DNA of 64,000 nucleotides, from positions 1 through 64,000 of the forward strand of contig CANQGK010000009.1 of assembly GCA_947623175.1 (NCBI GenBank). Direction: 5' to 3'. The DNA comes from an uncultured Clostridia bacterium. GTDB taxonomy: Bacteria > Bacillota > Clostridia > Oscillospirales > Acutalibacteraceae. The translations under genes were made by a program, and so were the position numbers. Below, piece after piece: positions 54,676 to 63,059 of the stretch. The notes under the pieces are model-generated. The model searched no databases and had not been told where the DNA came from. It saw nothing but the letters and a program-made list of their open reading frames with translations. Numbering within the stretch: the stretch's first letter is position 1; each line of letters starts with the position of its first letter.

Positions 54676-55911
54676 TTATGACGCCGGAAATACCGCCGCA
54701 ATCAGGAAGGAATGTCCGTCCTTAGTCTGTGCGGTAATTTTGCCGCCGTGCGCCGTGACTATGGCTTTTGCAATCGAAAGTCCGATACCATGCCCGCCCG
54801 TCTGCGAATTGCGGGAGGGGTCGCTTCGGTAAAAGCGATCGAAAACATGCAAGAGATCATCCCTGTAGATTTCACCGAATGTCGGATTGCAGACCGATAA
54901 GCATAAATGCTTGCCCTGCCGCACAAGCTCAAGGGAAATAACCCCGCCCTCCGGCGAATATTTAAGGGCGTTATCAAGGAGCAGCGACACAAGCTGACCT
55001 ATCGCCCGATCGTTTCCCTTAATGGTAAGCATCGGTTGTATATTGAAAATCAACTGTTTATTCTGTGCAAGCGCCGCACCTGCAAAAGGCGCCACCGCCT
55101 CCTGCACCACTTCGGAAAGCGGAAATTCGATCATCTGCATCGACTCTTTTGACTCCTCCATACGTGCAAGGCTTACAAGATCGTTGGTAAGCCCCGTCAA
55201 GCGTTTTGCCTGGCGACGTATTTCCCGAAGGCTCTCGTTTTCGCCGATATCCATTTCGAGCAGGTCTGTGTTGGCGTTTATGATGGTGAGCGGCGTTTTA
55301 ATCTCATGACCCGCGTCGGTGATAAAGTGCTTTTGCTTTTCGTAGCTTTCGGCTATGGGGCGTATAAATTTTCCCGAGAAAAAGACGATTACAAAGAAAA
55401 CGACAACAAATCCCGCCGAAGCCATTACAATGCTTATAATCAAAAAGTTATAATAGGCGTCAAGCTTGCGCCCGCAGTCCAAAAAGAAGATCCGAACGCC
55501 TAAGTCATCGTAGGATTTAAGATAGCGAAACTGCCCGTAAAAGCCCTGTTCCGAGGATTTTGCCGCGACTAAGTTTGCATATTCGGAAGCTTTCTCGTCA
55601 TCGACCGAGGCTATGCGGCTTACGTCCACGCGCAATACCGCGCCGTCGCTGTCAAGCAGTACCGAAAAATACCGTGATTCATACGGAAGTTCCGGCGAAA
55701 TACTGCGCGGCTTTTGTCCGCCGGGGCCTTGTCCGCCGCCGATTTCGGGAAAAACGCCGCGATTTTGCGATATAAGAGAGAGTACCTCGTCCGCGTCGCC
55801 TACGACCGAGCGGTAGTTTAACAAATTCATACCCGTTACGATAACCGTGAGCAGTAAAAACAAAGAAAGCATTGCCAGAATAATAAACCTGATTCGAAAT
55901 TTTCGTATCAT
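54676..55911 (-). CDS. Membrane sensor histidine kinase
   Basis: The 411-residue protein has two membrane helices (about 9-30 and 157-179) around an external sensor region of about 125 residues. That region has a Gly/Pro/Gln insert (GGGQGPGGQKP, 58-68) and PAS-like strands (YFSVLLDSDGAVLRVDV). The DHp domain has H202 in HFITDAGHEIKTPL; the ATPase domain has N313 in LLDNALKYSPEGG, and DRFYRSDPSRNSQTGGHGIGLSIAKAI. It would phosphorylate the OmpR-type regulator encoded just upstream (4-base overlap). The signal is unknown. Confidence 0.93.
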   Translation of the reverse strand: MIRKFRIRFIILAMLSLFLLLTVIVTGMNLLNYRSVVGDADEVLSLISQNRGVFPEIGGGQGPGGQKPRSISPELPYESRYFSVLLDSDGAVLRVDVSRIASVDDEKASEYANLVAAKSSEQGFYGQFRYLKSYDDLGVRIFFLDCGRKLDAYYNFLIISIVMASAGFVVVFFVIVFFSGKFIRPIAESYEKQKHFITDAGHEIKTPLTIINANTDLLEMDIGENESLREIRRQAKRLTGLTNDLVSLARMEESKESMQMIEFPLSEVVQEAVAPFAGAALAQNKQLIFNIQPMLTIKGNDRAIGQLVSLLLDNALKYSPEGGVISLELVRQGKHLCLSVCNPTFGEIYRDDLLHVFDRFYRSDPSRNSQTGGHGIGLSIAKAIVTAHGGKITAQTKDGHSFLIAAVFPAS

Positions 55912-56579
55912 GTCAATTCCTCCAAAGAATAGCCGGCATTGCGCGACGCCTTAATGGTAATATCGGCATGAAGCGCAGTCAGCTTTTTGCGAAGATAAGA
56001 AACATACACCCAAACCACGCTTATTTCGGCGTCGGTGTCGTAGCCCCAGATTTTTTCCATAAACCGTTCTACGGGAATTATACGGTGCGGGTTGGAAATA
56101 AGCATCTCCATCATCTGAAACTCTCGGTTGGCAAGTCGAAAGCTGCCCGACTGAGTCGACAGCTCAAAGGTCGCGCGGTCGAGGGTTACGTTGCCGAAAT
56201 TAAGGCGGCTGTCGATCTCGGTCTGCACTCGCGTAATGGCGCGTATGGCGGCCAAAAGCTCCTTTGCGTCAAAGGGCTTGGTAAGATAATAGTTGGCTCC
56301 GCTGTCGAGCCCCAAAACCTTGTCGTCGATTTCGGATTTTGCCGTAAGCATTAAAATCGGTATATGATTGCCCGCTTCCCTCACCTTTTTAAGTACGGTA
56401 ATGCCATCCATTTTGGGCATCATAATATCGAGTACCGCAACGTCGTAATTATCCGATTGCAAATAGATAAGCGCATCCTCGCCGTTTTCCACCGCGTCGG
56501 CGGAATAATTGTTTTTTTCAAAAATTTTGACGATTGCTTTAGCTAAGGGTCGTTCGTCCTCCGCCAATAAAATTCTCAT
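55908..56579 (-). CDS. OmpR-family response regulator
   Basis: The 223-residue protein has a receiver domain with D51 (AVLDIMMPKMDG) as phospho-acceptor, T at about 79 (LMLTAKS) and K at about 101 (TKPFDAKELLA), and a winged-helix DNA-binding domain (about 125-222) with REFQMMEMLISNPHRIIPVERFMEKIWGYD and VWVYVSYLRKKL. ATG 56579 follows GAGG. It is divergent from the polymerase operon at 56751, whose promoter has a direct repeat fitting OmpR-type binding. Confidence 0.95.
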   Translation of the reverse strand: MRILLAEDERPLAKAIVKIFEKNNYSADAVENGEDALIYLQSDNYDVAVLDIMMPKMDGITVLKKVREAGNHIPILMLTAKSEIDDKVLGLDSGANYYLTKPFDAKELLAAIRAITRVQTEIDSRLNFGNVTLDRATFELSTQSGSFRLANREFQMMEMLISNPHRIIPVERFMEKIWGYDTDAEISVVWVYVSYLRKKLTALHADITIKASRNAGYSLEELT

Positions 56580-56685
56580 ATTAAAAACCTCATTTCTGCC
56601 CATCGTTCAATAAAGAAAAATCTTTTACATTCAAAAGGATAACAAAGAAACATTAACTGTACCTAAAAATAAAAAAATTTTTAGT

Positions 56686-56717
56686 TTTAAGTTCGTTTAA
56701 GCTTCGGCGTTTATACT
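56686..56717 (+). promoter_or_regulatory. OmpR/PhoB-type direct repeat with -10 for the polymerase operon
   Basis: TTTAAG (56686-56691), four bases, TTTAAG (56696-56701) is a tandem 10-bp-period repeat. Ten bases later comes TATACT (56712-56717), a good -10; there is no usable -35. This is the layout of promoters activated by PhoB/PhoP/OmpR-type regulators, in which the repeats replace the -35. An upstream TTTTAG (56679-56684) may be a third half-site. The leader to ATG 56751 is about 27 nt. Activation by the divergent regulator is inference. Confidence 0.6.
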
Positions 56718-56750
56718 GTGTTCATCAAAGCTAAAAAGGAGGCTGTCGTT

Positions 56751-57506
56751 ATGGCATTTCAAACCGTGTTTGAGCGTTACGAGCTTAAATATCTGCTCAC
56801 GGGAGCGCAAAAACGAGCCGTATGCGAAGCGATGGCACCATATATGCGGCTTGACCGCTACGGACGCACAACTATAAGAAATCTTTATCTTGACAGCGAC
56901 AATTACCGCCTGGCGCGCCGCTCTATCGAACGCCCGACATATAAAGAAAAGCTGAGAATACGCAGTTACTCGGAAACGTCGCCCGAGAGCACCGTTTTTG
57001 CGGAGCTTAAAAAGAAATATAAATCGGTAGTATATAAAAGACGGCTGGCGCTTACGGAAAAGGAGGCGATGCGCTGGCTTTGCGATGGGGCGTCAAGCCC
57101 CGTAAAATCGCAAATTGCCGATGAAATCGGGTATTTTCTCGAGTTTTACGGACCGCTTCGCCCCGCCGCTTATTTATCATATGAAAGAGAGGCGTTTTAC
57201 GCCTTGGACAAAAGCGATTTCAGAGTGACCTTTGACGAGCAGATACGTTCGCGTAAAACCGACCTTTCCTTATGCGCCCCGCCCGGCGGATTTTCACTGC
57301 TCGACGAGGATATGACGCTTATGGAAATAAAGTGCTCGGGCGGTATCCCGCTTTGGATGACGAAAATTTTAAGCGAACAAAAATTATATAAAACCTCGTT
57401 TTCCAAATACGGCGCCGCTTATGAAAAGCTTATTTGCCCGCACCGAAATCGGGCTTTTGACGAAATATCCGTTTCGGATTTTAAGGAGGCTGTTTGCTAT
57501 GCTTGA
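56751..57506 (+). CDS. Polyphosphate polymerase (VTC) domain protein
   Basis: The 251-residue protein has the triphosphate tunnel metalloenzyme pattern of the yeast Vtc4 catalytic domain: FERYELKYLL (7-16), TIRNLYLDSDNYRLARRSIERPTYKEKLRIRSY with basic phosphate ligands, FAELKKKYKSVVYKRRL, FRVTFDEQIRSR, and LMEIKCSGGIPLWM. Bacterial members sit beside DUF4956 and CotH or beta-helix proteins; whether they make polyphosphate is untested. ATG 56751 is chosen because AAAAGGAGG stands at good distance; an earlier GTG frame start lies in the promoter. The stop overlaps the DUF4956 start by 8 bases. Confidence 0.9.
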   Translation: MAFQTVFERYELKYLLTGAQKRAVCEAMAPYMRLDRYGRTTIRNLYLDSDNYRLARRSIERPTYKEKLRIRSYSETSPESTVFAELKKKYKSVVYKRRLALTEKEAMRWLCDGASSPVKSQIADEIGYFLEFYGPLRPAAYLSYEREAFYALDKSDFRVTFDEQIRSRKTDLSLCAPPGGFSLLDEDMTLMEIKCSGGIPLWMTKILSEQKLYKTSFSKYGAAYEKLICPHRNRAFDEISVSDFKEAVCYA

Positions 57507-58194
57507 TAATTTACTCAAAGGAATTTTTGATTCCGATCTTACTACAGTGATAACTCTTTCGGATTTTCTTCTCTGTATCGTCGTATCGCTTCTGTCGGGA
57601 CTTCTTCTTGCGGGAAGTTATATGTACAAAACTCACTACACAAAAAGCTTTGCGATAACCCTTGCGCTCCTGCCTGCCGTAGTCTGCGTCGTCATTATGA
57701 TGGTCAACGGCAATATCGGCACCGGCGTCGCCGTAGCGGGTGCGTTCGGTTTGGTGCGCTTTCGCTCGGCGCCCGGCACGGCAAAGGAAATTTGCGCGCT
57801 GTTTTTGGCTATGGGCACGGGGCTTATTGCCGGTATGGGATATCTCGGGTTTGCCTTTTTGTTTCCGGTTATTTTAAGCGGAGTCTTTTTGCTTTACAAC
57901 CGACTGCAATTCGGCACGCGAAGAAACGCGGCTATGTATAAAACGCTCTCCGTAACCATTCCGGAGGATTTGGATTATTCGGACGTGTTTGAGGATATTT
58001 TTTCCGAATATACTTCGGAGCACGACCTTGAAAAGGTAAAAACCACCAATATGGGCAGTATGTTTCGCCTTACCTACTTAATTACCCTGCGCGATCCCAA
58101 AAAAGAGAAAGAAATGATCGATAAGCTTCGCTGCCGCAACGGAAATCTCGAAATAACGGTTTCCCGTCAGGAAACCGGAGCGGCAGAGCTTTAA
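57499..58194 (+). CDS. DUF4956 membrane protein
   Basis: The 231-residue protein has four membrane helices in its first 140 residues (LSDFLLCIVVSLLSGLLLAGSYM, SFAITLALLPAVVCVVIMMV, GVAVAGAFGLVRFRSAPGTAKEICALFLAMGTGLIAGMGYLG, FLFPVILSGVFLLY). The GLVRFRSAPGTAKE loop is the most conserved part of this family and of MgtC-like proteins. A cytoplasmic alpha/beta tail of about 80 residues follows. It is the regular partner of VTC-domain proteins, perhaps a channel or anchor for the polymer; function is not established. ATG 57499 follows AAGGAGG inside the upstream gene. Confidence 0.87.
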   Translation: MLDNLLKGIFDSDLTTVITLSDFLLCIVVSLLSGLLLAGSYMYKTHYTKSFAITLALLPAVVCVVIMMVNGNIGTGVAVAGAFGLVRFRSAPGTAKEICALFLAMGTGLIAGMGYLGFAFLFPVILSGVFLLYNRLQFGTRRNAAMYKTLSVTIPEDLDYSDVFEDIFSEYTSEHDLEKVKTTNMGSMFRLTYLITLRDPKKEKEMIDKLRCRNGNLEITVSRQETGAAEL

Positions 58195-58215
58195 GCGATT
58201 GAAGGGGGCATTCTT

Positions 58216-59988
58216 ATGAAAAAAATACTTATACCGGTCGCCGTCATACTTGCTATTTGCTTTACTTTCGGCGGCTGCGCTTCCAAAAACGCATCGCAGG
58301 TAAATTCCGACGAAGAAGTCCTTCAAAAAGCCGATACCTCCGGCATGAATTTTTCCGTGGAAGACGAAACGGTCGCGGCGGCGGGCGGCGAGACGGTGGA
58401 TTTGTCCGCTTTAAAGACCGATACCTATTCCGTAACGTCCGGCGGTTCATATACCTTAAGCGGCTCCAAAAAGGATACCACGATTTTGGTGGACGCAAAT
58501 AACGCCGACGTAACGCTGATTTTAAAAGGCGTTACTATCGAAAACAGCAAGGGCCCCGCCATATACGTTCGCTCGGCGGATAAGGTCACACTTTCCTTGG
58601 CGGACGGTACGACAAATACAATATCGGACGGCGACTCTTATTCGGTATCGGATCAAAATTCGAATTTGGACGGAGCCGTTTTCAGTAAAGCGGATCTCAC
58701 AATAAGCGGCGGCGGCTCCCTTACCGTAAACGGCAACAACAAGCACGGAATAGTATCCAAGGACGATCTGATAATAGCCTCCGGCACCCTAAAGGTAAAC
58801 GCCAAAAACGTAGGATTAAACGGCAAGGACTGTGTAAAAATCGGAAACGGCAATATAACCGTAACCGCCGGAAGCGACGGTATTCGCTCCGACAATACGG
58901 AGGACGCCTCGCGCGGCTATGTGTCGCTGACGGGCGGCAAGGTTAATATAACCGCCGGCAACGACGGAATACAGGCGGAAACGGTTATAAATGCCGAAAA
59001 TACCGAGCTTACCGTTACCGCCGGCGGCGGAAGCGGCAATTCGCTCACCTCAGCCGAAGAATCGTATAAAGGTTTAAAAGCCAGGTCGGATATTTATATA
59101 ACCGGCGGAGTATTCGACCTTTCCTCCCGCGACGACTGTATCCACTCGAACGGAACGATCACCGTTTCCGGCGGAAAATACACCCTATCTTCGGGAGACG
59201 ACGGCATCCACGCCGATACCGATCTCGAGATTTCCGGCTCGTCCACTAAAATCTCCGTGGAAAAAAGCTATGAAGGAATAGAAGCTACCAACCTGTATAT
59301 AAAGGGCGGCGACGTTTCGGTAATTGCAGATGACGACGGGCTTAACGCGGCGGGCGGCAACAACCTCCAAACCGACAATACCTCAAGTACCTCCGATGCG
59401 ACAAACCCCGCCGATCCCGGCATGCAAAAAGGTATGATGCGCCCGGGCAGAGGTAATTTTTCCGCATCGACCGGCAGTATGAAAATTTCCGGCGGTAATA
59501 TATTTATCAAAATGGGCGGCGACGGTCTGGACGCCAACGGCAGTCTTACGGTCACCGGCGGAAGTATTACGGTCTCGGGCGCGGTTACAGGCGATACTTC
59601 GATTTTGGATTATGATTCCTCCGGCGTTATCTCGGGCGGCATCTTTATAGGGCTCGGCGCCTCGAATATGGCACAGAATTTTTCCGATGAGTCCACGCAG
59701 GGCGCCATATTGTCCTCTGTAGGAACACAAACGGCGGGAACGACGGTAAAGCTTACCGATTCGAGCGGAAAGGTGCTTATAGAACATAAAGCCGAGCAGT
59801 CCTTTAGCTGCGTGGTTTTAAGCTGCCCGGGAATAAAGCAGGGGCAAACCTACACGCTTACGGTTGGCGGTTCGGATACGACAATCGAGATGACAAGCAC
59901 CGTTTACGGCTCCGGCGGAGGCTTTGACAGAGGCTTCGGCGGTGGAGGTGGAGGCGGCTTTAAGGGCGGTTTCGGCGGAATCAGATAA
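58216..59988 (+). CDS. Beta-helix carbohydrate-binding lipoprotein (Cthe_2159-like)
   Basis: The 590-residue protein has a lipoprotein signal peptide (PVAVILAICFTFGGC). The body is a repeating right-handed beta-helix with pieces such as NGNITVTAGSDGIRSDN, GGKVNITAGNDGIQAE, GVFDLSSRDDCIHSNG and GKYTLSSGDDGIHAD, about ten turns each ending in DGI or DCI. This matches the family of the Clostridium thermocellum Cthe_2159 polygalacturonate/cellulose-binding protein, which often lies next to VTC and DUF4956 genes. A low-complexity insert (about 390-415) and a Gly/Phe-rich tail (GFGGGGGGGFKGGFGG) are extra. It would sit outside the cell. Ribosome site GAAGGGGG; terminator at 60008. Confidence 0.88.
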   Translation: MKKILIPVAVILAICFTFGGCASKNASQVNSDEEVLQKADTSGMNFSVEDETVAAAGGETVDLSALKTDTYSVTSGGSYTLSGSKKDTTILVDANNADVTLILKGVTIENSKGPAIYVRSADKVTLSLADGTTNTISDGDSYSVSDQNSNLDGAVFSKADLTISGGGSLTVNGNNKHGIVSKDDLIIASGTLKVNAKNVGLNGKDCVKIGNGNITVTAGSDGIRSDNTEDASRGYVSLTGGKVNITAGNDGIQAETVINAENTELTVTAGGGSGNSLTSAEESYKGLKARSDIYITGGVFDLSSRDDCIHSNGTITVSGGKYTLSSGDDGIHADTDLEISGSSTKISVEKSYEGIEATNLYIKGGDVSVIADDDGLNAAGGNNLQTDNTSSTSDATNPADPGMQKGMMRPGRGNFSASTGSMKISGGNIFIKMGGDGLDANGSLTVTGGSITVSGAVTGDTSILDYDSSGVISGGIFIGLGASNMAQNFSDESTQGAILSSVGTQTAGTTVKLTDSSGKVLIEHKAEQSFSCVVLSCPGIKQGQTYTLTVGGSDTTIEMTSTVYGSGGGFDRGFGGGGGGGFKGGFGGIR

Positions 59989-60007
59989 ATACGTCTTTTA
60001 CAATATA

Positions 60008-60042
60008 CGGCGAACGGACTTTTATCCGTTCGCCGCATTTTT
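60008..60042 (+). terminator. Terminator of the polymerase operon
   Basis: A perfect 11-bp stem (60008-60018 with 60025-60035, CGGCGAACGGA and its complement) and 6-base loop is followed by CATTTTTA on the plus strand, 20 bases after the stop. Confidence 0.9.
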
Positions 60043-60083
60043 ACATTCACTGCTTTAATATAAAAATTTAAAACCCGAATCCG

Positions 60084-61166
60084 ATTATTTTACCTCAAAT
60101 CCCGCAAAGCCGTAGGGCGCTATCTCCGAGAGATATGCTTTATTACCCGAAAGCTTTCCGGTACAGTTTAAAAATTCAATCTCGGAATATTCTTTGTGAA
60201 GCTCGACTACCGGCTCCAATACTGCGTCGGGCCAGAAATTCCAAAGCCCTACCGACAGGGAATTTGCGTTTTCCTTACACTGCATATAAAGCGCCGGATT
60301 GCCGTAAATATAGGCAGGAAGCTTATTACCCGAAAGCCAAGGCGTATTATCTGCAATTTGTCTGCTTCTCTCGTAATGCTTAAGCATTGCGGAATTATTA
60401 AACCTCGTATTAAGATTAAGCACCAAAAAGCGGTTACCGTCGGCATTTTCGTATCTGTATGACAAAGGCAGGGTACCTTTAGAGGTTTCGGCATCGCTTA
60501 ATACCTCGGCGCCATCCTTTAACGCAATATCATAAAAGGTCGCGCCGTGTACCTGGATATAATTATTATCGTCAAAAAAGTGCTCTTCGACGTTTTCTCT
60601 TACCGCTTCGCCGATCTTTTCGATACCTACGTCAACACCTCTCTCGCTCAAAATCTCCGCGGCGGCAATATCCAAAATAAGTCCGTTTTTAAGCGCAGAT
60701 AAGGGCAGATTTCTCGCATTTTCGTCGAATACAATGCCGCATACCCCCTCGCCCTCGTAAACGGTGGGTATGCTGTTAAATGCCAAGGTTCTTGCCGCTT
60801 TCGAAAAGAACAAATCCTCGATACTTACCTTTGAATTGACCTTTGTCGGCATAACCATATCGGCAACTTTTTTCATGCTCTCGTATACTCTGACGCCGCA
60901 ATTGGTTTTTCCGCCGAACATTTTGTCGATTTTTTGATAAACGGGTTTATTCTTTTCATGGAACTTGGCATAACCGGTTTCATAATCGGCGTCGGAATAA
61001 TAATCTAAGCCGTATTTCAGTATGCCGTCAGTACAGCCCGAAGCTCTTATAGCGGTATCGAAGCCCTCAAGATAGCTTGCCGGGCAATTTATTCTCGGCC
61101 GCGGCCAGACGTCACCCTCTGCCATAATCTCTATATCGCCTTTTTTAGTCCATACGCTTTCCATTC
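60084..61166. repeat. Perfect 1,083-bp direct repeat, copy 1
   Basis: These bases are identical by eye to 61977-63059 (offset 1,893). The repeat covers the last 361 codons' worth of the gene at 60085-61956 and begins at its stop codon. The flanks differ at once: G versus A at 60083 / 61976 and G versus T at 61167 / 63060. It begins and ends inside or next to homologous genes, so this is an internal gene-conversion tract or very recent duplication, not a mobile element. Confidence 0.92.
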
Positions 61167-61956
61167 GCTCGAGCTCAACAACGTCCTGGAGATAGTTGCC
61201 CCATGACTTGTCAACCGCCCAATAGGGCGCTCCTATAAGGCGTGTCAGAGGTTTCGTATTTCCCGCCAAAATTTTTGCAAGGCTGTAAGCGTCGGTGCCG
61301 TCGATATCCCATGTGGACATACAGGTGGCTACGCCTATACGTATTTGGGGATCGATCTTATCTATAGCCGCCCGCATTTGAACCGCAAAATCTGCGAAAG
61401 CGTCGCCGTTTGCCTTGAGATACGCGTCACGCCACTTATTTTTTTCGCCTGAAATTATGTGATTGTATATTTCTTCGCGGGTGGCATTTTCGCCCGTAAT
61501 ATCGTTTATTAACGCAATATGCTTGTCACAGAGACACGCCGGAGAATCGGATAAAAAGCCGTACCTGAAATCATCGTCGAAATAAATTATATCGACGCCG
61601 CATTTTGCAAGGTCGCTTATATAATCCGCGGCAAATTTTACAAAATTTTCATCGGACGGGCAAAGAAATTCTTTGATTTCACTTCCGTTTATTGCGCGCA
61701 TATTGACGAAATCTTTTTTGTCGTTTACCCAAAAGGTCCAAAGCCATGCGCCGACTTCGAGACCGTTGGCTTTGAAAAATTTGCAATTATCCGCAAGCTC
61801 TTTGAGCATTTCCGCCTTTTTTTCGGCGTCGGTCTCATACCTGCCCACCGCAAGAAAAACCCGCTCGCCGTCAAAGCGTTTAATTTCCTTAAGCAATTTT
61901 TCACGATTGCACCTTTTAACGGTGCTGTTCGCGATCGGAACCGTAACTTTATACAT
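60085..61956 (-). CDS. Unknown barrel-like protein, tandem paralogue A
   Basis: I do not recognise the family of this 623-residue protein. There is no signal peptide. The N-terminal half looks like a TIM-barrel: VTVPIANSTVKRCNREKLLKEI, RVFLAVGRYETDAEKKAEMLKELADNCKFFKANGLEVGAWLWTFWV, then YISDLAKCGVDIIYFDDDFRYGF with a D-rich loop of possible catalytic residues, and RIGVATCMSTWDIDG. Residues about 264-623 are identical to paralogue B; they include a Rossmann-like piece and a beta-sandwich-like end, as in large intracellular glycosidase-like enzymes. It follows B by 21 bases and would be read from the promoter at 63919. Activity unknown. Confidence 0.65.
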   Translation of the reverse strand: MYKVTVPIANSTVKRCNREKLLKEIKRFDGERVFLAVGRYETDAEKKAEMLKELADNCKFFKANGLEVGAWLWTFWVNDKKDFVNMRAINGSEIKEFLCPSDENFVKFAADYISDLAKCGVDIIYFDDDFRYGFLSDSPACLCDKHIALINDITGENATREEIYNHIISGEKNKWRDAYLKANGDAFADFAVQMRAAIDKIDPQIRIGVATCMSTWDIDGTDAYSLAKILAGNTKPLTRLIGAPYWAVDKSWGNYLQDVVELERMESVWTKKGDIEIMAEGDVWPRPRINCPASYLEGFDTAIRASGCTDGILKYGLDYYSDADYETGYAKFHEKNKPVYQKIDKMFGGKTNCGVRVYESMKKVADMVMPTKVNSKVSIEDLFFSKAARTLAFNSIPTVYEGEGVCGIVFDENARNLPLSALKNGLILDIAAAEILSERGVDVGIEKIGEAVRENVEEHFFDDNNYIQVHGATFYDIALKDGAEVLSDAETSKGTLPLSYRYENADGNRFLVLNLNTRFNNSAMLKHYERSRQIADNTPWLSGNKLPAYIYGNPALYMQCKENANSLSVGLWNFWPDAVLEPVVELHKEYSEIEFLNCTGKLSGNKAYLSEIAPYGFAGFEVK

Positions 61957-61976
61957 TTTTATACCACCAAACGTAA

Positions 61977-63059
61977 ATTATTTTACCTCAAATCCCGCAA
62001 AGCCGTAGGGCGCTATCTCCGAGAGATATGCTTTATTACCCGAAAGCTTTCCGGTACAGTTTAAAAATTCAATCTCGGAATATTCTTTGTGAAGCTCGAC
62101 TACCGGCTCCAATACTGCGTCGGGCCAGAAATTCCAAAGCCCTACCGACAGGGAATTTGCGTTTTCCTTACACTGCATATAAAGCGCCGGATTGCCGTAA
62201 ATATAGGCAGGAAGCTTATTACCCGAAAGCCAAGGCGTATTATCTGCAATTTGTCTGCTTCTCTCGTAATGCTTAAGCATTGCGGAATTATTAAACCTCG
62301 TATTAAGATTAAGCACCAAAAAGCGGTTACCGTCGGCATTTTCGTATCTGTATGACAAAGGCAGGGTACCTTTAGAGGTTTCGGCATCGCTTAATACCTC
62401 GGCGCCATCCTTTAACGCAATATCATAAAAGGTCGCGCCGTGTACCTGGATATAATTATTATCGTCAAAAAAGTGCTCTTCGACGTTTTCTCTTACCGCT
62501 TCGCCGATCTTTTCGATACCTACGTCAACACCTCTCTCGCTCAAAATCTCCGCGGCGGCAATATCCAAAATAAGTCCGTTTTTAAGCGCAGATAAGGGCA
62601 GATTTCTCGCATTTTCGTCGAATACAATGCCGCATACCCCCTCGCCCTCGTAAACGGTGGGTATGCTGTTAAATGCCAAGGTTCTTGCCGCTTTCGAAAA
62701 GAACAAATCCTCGATACTTACCTTTGAATTGACCTTTGTCGGCATAACCATATCGGCAACTTTTTTCATGCTCTCGTATACTCTGACGCCGCAATTGGTT
62801 TTTCCGCCGAACATTTTGTCGATTTTTTGATAAACGGGTTTATTCTTTTCATGGAACTTGGCATAACCGGTTTCATAATCGGCGTCGGAATAATAATCTA
62901 AGCCGTATTTCAGTATGCCGTCAGTACAGCCCGAAGCTCTTATAGCGGTATCGAAGCCCTCAAGATAGCTTGCCGGGCAATTTATTCTCGGCCGCGGCCA
63001 GACGTCACCCTCTGCCATAATCTCTATATCGCCTTTTTTAGTCCATACGCTTTCCATTC
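61977..63059. repeat. Perfect 1,083-bp direct repeat, copy 2
   Basis: Copy 2 of the repeat described at 60084-61166. It covers the 3' two-thirds of paralogue B from its stop codon. The 5' thirds of the two genes (about 263 codons) differ at roughly one residue in five, so the identical tract stands out sharply from its own flanks. Confidence 0.92.

Noticed and set aside
60135-62387. Pairs of identical short open frames on both strands in the tandem repeat
   Set aside because: They are duplicates only because the underlying 1,083-bp repeat is identical; they have no ribosome sites or recognisable protein features.
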